From NCBI GenBank assembly GCA_019828595.1, contig JAHQRK010000017.1, positions 992,001 through 1,056,000 of the forward strand: a stretch of 64,000 bases of DNA. Reading direction: 5' to 3'. The number at the start of each line of letters is the position of its first letter. The first letter of the stretch is position 1. The notes beneath the pieces are model-generated. The model was given only the letters and a program-made list of their open reading frames with translations, did no database searches and was not told where the DNA came from. A program made the position numbers and the translations under genes. Below, piece after piece: positions 23,801 to 36,200 of the stretch. This stretch comes from Aphanomyces cochlioides. Its lineage: Eukaryota > Oomycota > Saprolegniomycetes > Saprolegniales > Verrucalvaceae.

Positions 23801-26800
23801 GCATATCGACCAAGCTATTGAAAAACATGGTTTGGACAGCAACGTTTCCGCCCGAGAGCAACTCTGAGCCCAATTCAATCGCATAACGAATTGTTTCCGA
23901 GCAGTAGTTTCCAGCAATGAGTTGAAGCACCATTCGAGTGGCTCCACAGCTAGAAATATGACTACAAAATACTTTACTGTTTCATGTTACCTCGCAAGAA
24001 ACGTCTGTGTATTCTTGTAGTTGTCCATCGCTTCTTCAATCTCGACGAGGGCCATGCCTTTCTTGGCGTCTTCGGTGAGGAACTTCTTTGCGACGAGCGG
24101 GTGTAAGATCTTGAGCGCATCCACGACACACTCTGTTGAAGAATGAGCACGACACACATATTAAAAGGGGGACGCACCAGCCGTAGGGTTGGACTCGATG
24201 AATTCGACAATCTTCTGGCAAAAGAGCCGCAACGTGACGTTCTCGCTATGGTTTCTCGATTCTCGATCAATGTTTTCCCATCGGAGGATGAGACTATGAA
24301 ACTCTCGAACGAGAATCGATTGAATTGTGTCATCGACGGAAATTTCAAGCTTGAACTGGTCAAACAGACTTGGCTGCACAATCGTCTTGGGCTTTTGTAC
24401 GTGTCTAGGAAGAATAGCCTGGTTGATCAATGTCTTCTTCTCCATACTCATCGCGATGCAGCATTGATTGTACGCCTAGAACGCTGATGGGCCTCCGAAA
24501 GAATGGAACTCTTACTTGAGCTTGCGTTGCATCCATCATTGCATTGTCGGATAAAACTTGCAACGAAGTCACGATTGCCTTGCGCACTGCCGTCACTTGC
24601 TCGTCGATGTGCACATTCGTGGTTGAAGAGCGAAAGACATTCGAGAAGAAGCATGTGGTCACGTCGAGGAGACCAAGAAAAACATAGTCTGTGTAAAGTT
24701 CTTGGAAATTTACGCTGCTTGTATCTTGTCGGTGACTTGTAGTTGCAAAATCGTGGATTGTGTTGGAAATTTGCATGAGGAAGCGCCACATTGGTGATGA
24801 CAGCGACGCGAGCTCAACGTAGCCATCGGCATGGAGAAACACTTGACTCAAGAACCGACAGCAGACATATTTGAGTCCGATGGGCATCTTTGCATCCAGT
24901 AGAATGGTCAAGACGAGGTTCAGTGGGTAAGTTTGCTGACACTTGACTTCACACGATACGTTACGCCCACGGCACACGAGTCCAAGCATAACCAGGACCT
25001 ACATGTTGCACTGACATCAAACGAGGAGGTGCTTTGCAGCACTCACCTTTTGAAAGTATTTCAAGACGAATGGCTTGTCTGGCGACTGGACGACGTCCAT
25101 CAATTTCGCATATCCTGGCGTGTCCATGACTTCGTCTGACAGTGTGTCCATCTCGGGGCCAATGCCCTGAGCAAAGTCCAACATTGTGTTGGTAAATTGA
25201 CTGTGTGTGAGGATATCCAGCCACAAGGATTGATTCTGCGGCGATGGGAGGTCGTTTGGCGCGATGTACACGATGGCAAAGTCGATGATTTGGCAAATGA
25301 CGTTGAAAGACGCAGCACCTGTCACGGGGTCGTCCAAATACCTGCAGTGTCTGTCAAGGAGCTCCACCATCTTCCACACAGCTTCTTCAGGCAACTGTTT
25401 GCACAAATCACCATTGTTCGTGAGCAATGCGATCAAGACATCGCCCATCTTTTCCACTTCGTCTAAGAGATAAAACCTTTAAAGATGTCACGAGGGAAGA
25501 AACGTACTGAAGAGTGGCCACAACAAATGCAGGAATGGAAAAATAGCATGTTGGCCTGCTTTGTGATTCTGCACCAAGTGAATCAAGAAATCACAGCATG
25601 CGCTTTTGAGTTTACGCAGTTCATTCTTGCACGACTCATCGGGCGGAAGTTTCAACAGTGGCAACACAACGGTATGAATTTGCATGTGCAGCACTACTCG
25701 CTGCTTTTCCAAGTTTGGAAACAAATGACGCGTCGTCACGTGGGGCTCCATCACGCCCCAAAAACTTGCCTTTCGACCGCCAACCTTCACAGCCAAGCCC
25801 TTGGAAGTATGGTCACAGCAGCACAAAACCAACTCGTCGACCATTCGAGAGAGCGCATCCAGCACGATAGTGTATTTCATGACCTCTTGAGTTGACGCAG
25901 GCGACTGGGCTAAAGCCACGTAATGTTTGAGCATGGGGAGCAATTCAGTCAGTTCGCGGTACACCTGAAACCCAGGCGACGCCTTCTCCCCACCAACAAT
26001 AGCTCGAGGAGGACTGCTGTGGACAAGCAGGCAGCGCATGAGCGCTTTCAAGACATGTTCGCGGCGCGTATTACATCGAATCATGAGGGTCATCGCATCC
26101 GAGACGAGATTTTTGTCGTCGTACATCATAAGATCGACGCAAATGAAGTCCAACGTCCCCTTAGAGATTTGGAGGAGGTCCAATTTTGAGTCATTCAGTA
26201 CAGCCACAACATCGACGACTCGTGTAGATTCTTTCTTGAGGATATTCGTCCGCTTTGCTTGCGAGTAGGTGTGTTTGAAGAAGGACATGACTCGGTAAAC
26301 TTCCGCTTCACGCCACATTGAGTTGATTTGAATCAAAATGCGGCATATTTGCGCCTTGTAGGCCGTAATGGAGTTGTTGAGTTGGTTTTGGCGATACCGC
26401 ACGTCTTCTTGGCCTACTTTGCGACCATCCAAGAGGCTCAAGAGCAAATGCACCAAGCGCTTCTGTTCGTCCACGTCTGAATAAAATCCAAACATAATCA
26501 AGTCGTGCACGATATGAAGCAATGTACTGACGAATTTGTTGGCTTCGATCGATTTCGTCGATGGTAGTTTCGACAAGATGTAGTAGATCGTCGCTTGCAA
26601 GACAGCCATCTTGTTTGGATGTGGGAATTTGAGAAAGTCGTTCCCAACGACATGTTCAAGGCCTAGCACAGGATGGCTGGGTTTGAGTTCAAACGCCCCC
26701 ATCGGCTACAAGCTCCATGAATCACGGCTCTGGGGAGCACTACGTACCAAAGTCGAATCTTTCTTCGTTGCTTCAATATCTTCGTAGACGTAGATTCGAC

Positions 26801-29800
26801 CTGACACATCCACAGGTTCGTGAGGAAACTGGGCGACGTAAGTATGATACAAGATCTCTCCCAGCGCTGAGCGGATCACATACGGGAGTCTTTCGTTGGA
26901 AATCGCGCCAACAAGCACAGTATAACTGAATTGCGTCATAATGATCTACACCGCGAATTCATTGAGTATTGGATGAGGATATCATGTCGGGAATACCTTC
27001 GTTGTTGTTGGACTTGTACCCCGGACGAGCTCAATGATGAGGAGCAACTCTGCGTGAATGTATTGCGCAAGTTCGTGGAGACGGTCAAATGTCTGCTGTT
27101 TCGACGGATTAGCTTGCATCTCGGCCTGTGCTTCCTGCCAAGTCTTGGTGGCCTCGAACAACAGTGTGTACAAAGTCTCAGGTTCGAGGGTCCATGTGAT
27201 ATATTCCAGGAGAACCCACTTGGGACCATCTTGGCTTATGCTCTGACCTTGATTCTCCTGGTGTTTATCTTCTACTTGAGCTGGAATGTCTATCTCACTG
27301 TTTTAAGATACAATTACAGGTCTGAATACGCACCTGTGACTTCCGACAGCTCAATTTCCTCTTTGATCGTCACTTCTAAGCCACTGGACCTTCGAGAGGC
27401 AACCCTTGAATTTCTTCTTGGCGCTATCTCTGAGGAGGTTTCAACCGAAGGTCGCGGCAGCTCGAAATGAAGTGTCGACGATATGATTTCATCCACTACC
27501 ACACTTGGACACAAACGTTGGCGGTACGCTGTGAGGTCCTCAGGTGTTCTCGTTGCGGCGTCACACAAAAGATTAAGCTCCTCAGGCATATAATACAAAG
27601 CTGGCGATCCAGACGTCCAATCTCGACAGGATTTCCAGCTTACCGCCAGACTAGCCATGTTGCCTTCTGTGATCATCGCATGACCAAAGGGTTTCCAAGC
27701 AGTGCCTTCTTGCTTCATTCCTCGAGGGACTGCCATTGCCATCGATATTCTGCAACAAAGTTAATCCTCGTCCTATGTCGATTTCAGGGACGTACAAACT
27801 TTTTGGGATTTCACGAGGTTGGCTGCTCGACTCTGCGACTTCGACCAAGATATTATGACGTGTGGTTGGGAATGCATCGGTTAAGCTGTAGAGTGCTCTC
27901 GCAACGAGCTACAAGAAGAAACAATCAAGATTTCGTGGAGAACGTTGACAAACCTCTTGATTTGCAGGAAGAGTTTGCCCATTGCAGGAGCAAAAGACTG
28001 AGAGGAAATGAAGCATCCCGACCATCCGAACGCCCTTGGTTTCGATCAAACGAATGCAATTCCGGACAAGAGTAAGATCCACTCGCAGCTCCAGTAATGC
28101 GGGGTGGTTCTCAAACACGCTGTAACAGACTCGCTTTGACCCGGTTTCAGATCCAATGGATGCCATGGACTCGGCCAAATACGGTGGCGTCTCCGTGGAT
28201 TGATTGTAGTACAGGCTCGCAGATCTCGTTGCAATATAGTGCTTGTTTGCAACGTTGTCTTGGACGATATGCTCAAGAACGTTGTTGATTAGCTTGTGAA
28301 CATGGTGGATTACACGTCGGCGTGGATCCGTGGACAAGTGAAGTAGGTCCAGTTGATTAGCCAGTGGCACGCGTAGCATTTCATAGAGCACGTCGATGAG
28401 TTTCATTTCACGCGCTCGATTTTGTCTGTGCTGACTGGGAGCTGCCATCTTTTCTCCATGATTAACTTTGGATGACTGGATCAGGAGAAACGACGTCAAC
28501 AGCTCAAGCGCTTTCAATGGTTCTTTCATTGACTCGTGGTTGATACGGTCGTTGCGGTCTAGAGCTTCCTGAAGCAAATTGCGATACCGCTGGAGATGCA
28601 AAGTCCCGCTGGCGACAACGTGGGCATCGAAAACATCAGCTGGTGATACGTCCACGATGTAAAACATATCCTAGCGAGATCCAACATATTCAAGTCTAGG
28701 CATTTGCTAAGTCGTACTTGGTCATTCAACTCGGACGATGCAACGAGATAACCACTGGCTTTGGGTTTGTTGGTCGTGTTCTTCTTGGGTTTGTTTGGAT
28801 TATGCAATCGAAGTCTCACGTCACGCACTTGGCTCTGTCAATATTCGAGACTCAAAATTCACTTTAGGCGTACAAAGTACCTCGATAGTGTAGACTGCTT
28901 TGGTGTCGCTGCCACTCGTCGTAAGAATAAAATTACTGCGTTTTTCGTCAGGCTTTGGAGTGCCACAAAGCTGCGTATGACAGCTTTCATTATTGTTGCT
29001 GGTAATATCAATGGTCAAGTATCGGCCTAGTTTGAGTAAATTTCAAGACTAGTGACTTTGAAGTACCAGTTGCAATGTGGCGGAAACGATATTCCTGAGT
29101 GAAATCAGTCACCTGGCCGCCCTCCATTGGATTGCGTCGCTCCAGGGCAAAAACAGATTTGAGTGTATAATTTTCATCATCAGTGTAAGCTGAGCCAGGC
29201 ATTATTCGACGGAGATAGGGTCGCGACTGTCGATGTGAATTGGCTGACATTGTGACAAACGCTTGGCCTTCTAAATGGTACAAACGATAATATCGACCAG
29301 TCTACATAGAACAACAGGATTTTAGTTGGTAATTCATGACCTTCGTGGAGAGTTACATGAAGATAACGACACGTCGTTCGCGGTGGTTGTTCAGCGTACT
29401 GGATGACCTTTAATGAAGTTTCCTTGTGGTAGATATTGATTTCACGAGGTACATGACTGAAGTGAAGAAACAAATTGTGGTCCTTTGCCCTCGTCAGGTA
29501 CACCTAGTTGGAGCGATTTTGATGCTATAGCAGTCGGTTGTCAACTTACCTCGTCTCGGTATAACATTGTCTGGCCCATGATTCGAGTACGATAGCGAGG
29601 TAAAAATGTAAACCAGCTCTTTGGTGATCCATCTGCTTGCAGCTCTACCTTCATACAGGACTTGTCTTTCTCAGCGAGTGCTTTCGACCGCGACGTCAAG
29701 AATTTACCCGAGATGACATGTTGGAGTTGAATCGTCTGACCGTACAAGATCGTCTGCCTCTCGGAGGCATCCCGCGAAATGATCGTTGCATTGGCCTCCG

Positions 29801-30068
29801 CCTCAACTTTATCTTGCTGCACCAAGAGCGCATACTTGTCGCTGTCGTCGACGACTGCGCGACTCAGCGTCTTGTGGGCGACGAAGGACAACTTGGGTAG
29901 GATACGAAACCAAGCACCTTCAAAATTCGACGCATTAGTTGTCACACACGTCAGTCGCTCATCAACGAATCCATCCGAGTAGACAATTCCACCGTCTTCG
30001 ATGTTCAGGAAGATCGTATCTCCTTCGTAGACGGCGTTGGGCTCTCGTTGCCGTGGCGACTCTTGCAT
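20823..30068 (-). CDS. IP3R/RyR-type intracellular calcium-release channel, copy A
   Basis: Twenty-two exons: complement(20823..20891, 20935..21145, 21189..21921, 21968..22406, 22451..23017, 23065..23538, 23583..23949, 23991..24132, 24178..24475, 24516..24998, 25047..25462, 25508..26705, 26748..26945, 26997..27289, 27334..27749, 27796..27908, 27954..28670, 28718..28834, 28881..29026, 29067..29301, 29357..29503, 29550..30068), 2765 aa, all phases consistent. It starts with MIR/Ins145 modules (YEGDTIFL, HIATGRYL), then RIH domains (LMMYDDKNLVSDA), and ends with the transmembrane channel (IFGLTIDTF) and the terminal CxxC...H...H cap (CFICGL...HIAQEHNMW). The usual filter GGxGD reads GGIGH. The last exon adds a basic tail absent from copy B. 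An insert around 27334-27480 carries two RRxS sites. It acts in endomembranes releasing Ca2+; IP3 responsiveness is not proven. Confidence 0.93.
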
Positions 30069-30268
30069 CAGGCTCTATGGAAGCTCAAACAGTTTCATGT
30101 AACCAATAAATACGACCAGTACCATTATATCCTACATGCGTTTGCCGTCGATTTAGCCGTCGTATGGCATAAAATAGGTGTAAATGTTGTATGATATCAT
30201 GTTTTCTGTCGTTTGGTGTCTTTGATAGACGTCGTTACGATGCCAGTTACACTTCGACGTCTTTTTGG
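30069..30268. promoter_or_regulatory. bidirectional promoter between the two calcium-channel genes
   Basis: Only 200 bp separate the start codons of the head-to-head copies A (30068, -) and B (30269, +). The stretch is AT-rich with CCAAT (near 30100) and contains no TATCCGGATA motif, unlike several other promoters here. Shared regulation of the pair is inferred from the spacing. Confidence 0.6.
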
Positions 30269-33200
30269 ATGGAGCGGTCACAGCGCCGGCGCGAGCTTCA
30301 TGCTCTCTACGAAGGCGATACGATCTACCTCTCCATTGACGGCGAAGGCATTGTGCACTCGGATGGTTTCGTTGATGAGAGACTCGGCTGCGTCGCGGAT
30401 TCTGCTCAGCTTGAGCAATGTCTGTTCAAAGTGCTGCCGAAACTTTCATATGAAGCCCACAAAGCTCTCGAGCGAGTCAAGCAGCAGCTATCAGAAGCGA
30501 GCGACAAGTACATGCTCATGGCCCAGCAAGCTAAAATCGAGCGGGACTTGAATGATGCCATCTCGCGTCGAATTGACGAAGACGGCCAAGTGGTTCAGTA
30601 CGGTCAAACGATCCAACTCCAGCACGTTCGGTCGGGGAAATTCGTCGCGTCAAGGATTAAAACACTGGCAGACGTTGACAAGACTTGCATGAAGGTGCGT
30701 TCTTGAGGTGGTGGGGACACTCCAATTCAATTTGTAGTTGTCGTTGCAAGAGGAAGGTTCGACGAAATGCTGGTTTACGTTTCTCCCCCGGTACAAAACG
30801 CGATCCCTTGGGAGTTCCGTCATGTTCAATGACGCTGTACGTTCAAAGGCATGGTGGATTTGTGATGATGGCCCTCTAGGTGTGCATCTCTCGGGCAAAG
30901 TATACGCGCCATTTCCTGCACTTGAGTCAAATGTCCTTCCCTCGAGATCAACATTGCCGGAAAGAAGTCAACATGAACGCCAAGGAAACCATCGTCAAGG
31001 TCGTCAAGTACGCCAAGAGTATTCCAGATCCAGGACGCTCCTTGCAGGTAAATCCATCTTGCAAACTCAAGGTGCAATGATTGCTTTCCACTCTAGGCTG
31101 GCAAAGTCTATCGCTTGTTCCATTTGGAAGGTCAGGGCTACGTCACCATGTCGAGCAATCCATTCGCGGCGTCGAAAGCGCCATATCTGCGTCAAATCGC
31201 GCCAGATTTGCCGTACAATGCGACGGAAAACTTCACACTCAAGTCGCTTTTCGTGCTTGAAAACACCAACGCCATGCAAGGTGGCCAGGTTGTCAATTTT
31301 GACCAGACATACCGCTTGCAGCACTTGGCTACAGGTAGCGTCCACCTTGATGGCTATCGTTCTTGATAGATGGCCATGTCTAGGACGATATTTGACGCTA
31401 GGACTTGCTCCCATCAACGGAGATTCCTCTCAAGTCGCTGTCACGAGCGTTGCGGCTTCTGAAGCAACCGAACAATCCACATTCTTGCTCACGCCGTCGG
31501 GGAATAGTCGCGGCGGAAACTCGGCGCAAATGGCGTACCGCATCGAGGTAGACACTGCCGTTGAGATAGAGAGTCGTCTAACTTTCCCGTGGATTCAGGG
31601 GCATCTCAATGGCATGACGTATCGTCTGCACAATCCAAATCGGACCAAGGCTAAAGTCTCCACGAAGCAAAAAGCGAGCTTGGAAATCGTCGCATCGACA
31701 TTGCAATTCGACCAGGATTGCTTTCGGTTCGTGGCTGCTTCCGAGGCAGAAACCAAGGAAGCGTGCTTTCTCTTGAGCTCGATCCACCATCTTCGACGCT
31801 ACGAGCACGATTTGCAAGTCGCGATGGAGCAGAAACTTCGCATTAGCCACGAGTACATGCATGAAAAGCTGACGGCACTCCAATTGCTCATTTCGTTTCT
31901 TCAAACGCGGCAGGAGAACGGCGACGTGTCGGAAGAACCGACGGACGACCCAGTCTACTTTGACGGCACGCCCATCTTCTCACGACAGGAAATGGCGAGA
32001 GAGATCAAACTCATCGACGTGCTCTATGAAGTCTTGCGCGGCATTCGGGCGCACCGGTTGACGCTGCCAGAAGTGGTCGCCAAGTACAAAGTTGTCCATC
32101 GCATCCATCGCTTGACCAACAAAGTGCTCGTCTGCGTCGTCCAAGGCAACATGACCAACAAAAACTACATCGCGAAACGTTCCGCGGCACAATATTACCA
32201 CCAAGCGCGGCGCGCGTCGACTGCAACGTACATGGAGGAAACTCTCGACAACATTGGGTCCGAGACGGGGTCCAAGTCGGTCTATCGGAGTCTCTTTCTC
32301 AACAACCGCGAGCTGCTCGTTGAAAAAGTCGACTTGGCGCTCGTCAAGTCGAGCTGCCGCAACATCGAGGCCAAGGGGATCAAAGCGTCGGGGATTTTGC
32401 AATTCCTGTCGACGATTTGCTCGCACAATGGACAAAACATTGCTCGAAACCAAGAGGTTCGTCCACAATCTTGCTGATCGACGCTGGTGTTGACGAAAGG
32501 ATGATGTGTAGCTCATCGTGCGGGCCTTGTACAGCTTGAACGAAGACGCCGACATGCTCGAGACGCGGCACAACATCCTCATCGAAGCATGCGAATGCCC
32601 GAATCCAGTGCGTGCCGTCCCGGCCGTCATGTACGCCTTCAATCCTTGCTGCTGCTTGATTCACCGTTCAATGGTTGTAGTAAAGACTTTGTGTTGGCGG
32701 CACCAAGTGGTGCTGGGAGTTTCTCCCACAGCGGGCATCCTCTCGGCCATTCCATGCTCAACAAAGGTCTCGTCAACGTTGCGATTAGCTGGAAAAGCTG
32801 TCCCAACTGGTTCATGGGCGCGGCTGGCCTCTATTTTGAAGCGGACGAACTCCAACTGACGCCGATCGTCGATGCAGTCGTGCCGGACGACTTGCTTCAG
32901 TACGACAAGCACATTTCAGACGCTCCTCTCGCGCGCGAGTGGGTTCTCCTCGAGCACGTCACGTGGACGCTCGAGCCGAAAGAAATGTTTCCGCTCGTCT
33001 TCAACAACAAACCATGGGCAGATCAATACCAAGCGATCATGAAAGACCCCGAGAAGATGGAGATCTTTGAGCGGCTCAAAGTCTTGGCCAACTACTACAA
33101 GCTCCAGCTCGGGCTCTTTGCAGAGCTGCTGCGTGGAGGTTGCATCTCGGCCATTGAAGTAAGCCTCACTGCAACCGTTCGTTGACGCGCGAGTGGTAGA

Positions 33201-36200
33201 TTTTGAGCAAGCAGTTTAGCTACAACATGCTCATCAGCGCCATCTCGAATCCAAACTTGCCGTACACGATTCGGAATTCCTTCACGGCCATCTTGCACCT
33301 CTGCTGGCTCAATCGCTTCCCCCACGAGCCGATGCTTGTCCCCAAGACCGTCTACGCCTTTGACGATGTCACGGCCATCGATAAACAAGCGCATCCTGTA
33401 CGTGTCTCCCCTTGGATTCGATCTAATCGTCAAGGGGAATCGCAGTTGATCGCGCATTTCCACTTGAAAGCTGGCCATCCTGCACTCACGTCCGACGACG
33501 AGTTCATCGCGTATCCGTTCGCCGACAAGTTTGCCTTCATCCAAGGTACATCGATTCCGTCGACGGGTTGTTCAACACTGCAACACTCACGACCTTGTGT
33601 TCTTCGTAGGCGTTGTCCATGAGATTATCCTGCGCATGGCGTTTGAAAAGTCGATGCTGTGCACGGTCGACGCCAATGTTTTCTTGAGTTCCCTGCTTGA
33701 AATCGTCGAGTGGCTCGTCCGGTGCGGCTTCTACGCCGACTTGGATTCGCACAGTCGGCTCTGCAATCCATTGATTCGACTCCTCGATGGACGCAACACG
33801 TTCATCCTCTCGGACAATCTCGCCCAGCAGCAGGACATCACTGCGCGCTACCGCTGCAATAAACTCAACAACGCCGTCACGAAATGCAAGATGCAAATTT
33901 GCCACATTTTGAACCACATGGCGGTCATCTGGCGCGACTTTGAGCTCTGGAGCGTCGTCTCCAACTACAAGCATGCCAATGCCGACGCTGTCGTCGTCGC
34001 GGAGAGCGGCGAGCTGGGCAAAGACGGCGTCGCGCATTTCATGAGCTTGTTCATTAAATCGGCGCTGGATATGCGCATCATTTCGAAAGCGCCGCTTGAA
34101 ACGATCTGCATGGACTTGATGATGTACGACGACGACGCGCTCGTGGATGCCGCGCTGTCGCTCCTGCTTCAGCTCAATACGCGCCGCGAGCAAGTGCTCA
34201 ATTACCTCTCCAAGACGATTCTCGTGCGGAATAGTATTCCACCCATGACGATCGCCGCGAGCACCAAGACGAGTTCGCAAATCCTCAAAGAGCTCGACTA
34301 CCTCGTGCCGCTCCTCAAGCATTACATCCAAGCGTTTGAATCGCCGCTGCTGTGCGAGCACTTGACGGACGCCAACAAAGTCCGTCTCGGGTATTTCGGC
34401 GTCGCGCGACTGCTCGTGGACATTTTGAAAAAACTCCAAGACTGCTGCATGGACCGCCTCCACAACGACACGCTCCAGCCCAACAGTGAGAAGCAGGCGA
34501 TTCTGGTCAAACTCGTGCTCCACGAGCACGTCATGAAGCTCATTCGCATGACGGTCGTCGAAGACGAGTACAAGCCACAGCTGAAGCTCGTCAAGGAAGA
34601 ATGCTGCGCGTATTTCAAGAGCGTCATGGCGAAAAATCCGACAGGACAGAGCGCCATGTTAGACTATCTCCCCGAGCTCATCGAGCGCTTTGGTACGTTG
34701 GATCTTGCGACAAGACTTAGATTTGCGTCTTGTAGATGAAGTGGACGGCATGGGCGATGTCTTGATCGCGATCTTTGTCGACAATCGCAATTTATGTCTT
34801 TGCGTTCCCGACGAAGCGATTTGGGCCTTCATGAAACTTCTCAACAGCCATATCAGCGCGCTCCAGGACCCAGCGCAGCCGCCGTCGCCCACGTCTGCCA
34901 ACGCCGTTGCGACCATCATGGAATTCTTCAAGCATTACATGATCCCAGACGAAGCGCCGGTGAAAGCAAACCAACTGCATTTGTTTTCCGTCTTGACGAA
35001 CCCGCAATTTGCAAGTCTCGTGCTTCCGTACGGCCACGGCATCACGCGGGAGATGGCCGTCGCGTCCGAGCAGCTCTACGCGACGCCAGGCTACACGGCA
35101 CTGCGCCACATTGTCGAGTCGCCAGAGCAAGCGATCTTGCTCTCGTATTTCGAGAAGCTCCTCGACTCGTTCAGCGTCATGTGCGACGGGAAAAATTTCA
35201 AGACAGAAGTCGAGTGCCAGCAAATCTACCCGCTCAACTTGATCCTGACCATCTTGCTCGATCCGGTCATGCCGCTCAGCCTCCGCGTCGTTGCGTGCAA
35301 GTACTTGGCCGATGTCTTCTTCGACACGGATCTCGAAGTCGACAAGCGGCTCGCTGTCATGCCAGCGATCTGGGACGTCTTGCTCCATTGCTCGCAGCAG
35401 CTTGCGGATTTCAATGCGCATTCGTACAAAGCCCATGCGACTGGCCTCGTCGGCGTCGTCTACGACACGGCGTTCGTCCAGCTCCAGCAGTATATTTTCC
35501 ACGGCGTCTTGCTCGTCGTGACGGCGTTCTTCCGCAATGTCTACGACCCCCGCGCGGCGGATTTGGAAGAGCATGCTGTGCACATCTACGACGCTCTGCG
35601 TGCTGACATCAAGTCGATCAAAAAGCGAGCCAAGCTCGAAGCGAGACAAATCGAGGTAGACCGCCGTCTTGCTCGTCTCGTGGAGCTTTGGAACATTGTA
35701 GATTTGCGACTACTGCGGCACAGCATTAGGCATCGACATGGCGTCCATCGAGCGGGAAGTGCCGCCTCCAAAAGCCCACACGCCCGAGAAAGAAGAACCA
35801 GTCGTGCGTAAATCCTTCAACTGGAAATCGCGCCGTCCGTCGACGGAGACGACACCACCAAAGTCTCCACAGCGTCTTGGACGCATCGAAGCGCCGACCG
35901 ATTCCTTTGATCGATTCAAAGAAGCAGTGGTCGCGCATTGCGATGTCGTCGCGAGTGTCCAAGCAGAGTTTCGTCAAATGGTCGAGACGATGGAAGCCAT
36001 CGAGTCATTGACCAACAAGACGCCCAACAACGAGACGGTGCCGCTCGAAGGCCGCGCCAACACGATCACATCGACGCTGTTTTGCACGCGCGTGATCAAA
36101 TTCATCGAAGACAATGCGACATCGCGTACACCGAGGCCATCTTGCGCTTGTAACTTTTGAATAGAGACTGTCTTGTACGCCATCGAAGCGCTGCTGCAGT

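Noticed and set aside
33537..34529. 330-codon minus-strand open frame
   Set aside because: Antisense to a long, confidently assigned exon of channel copy B.
34792..35649. Overlapping 285-codon (-) and 270-codon (+) open frames
   Set aside because: Shadows of GC-rich exon 12 of channel copy B.
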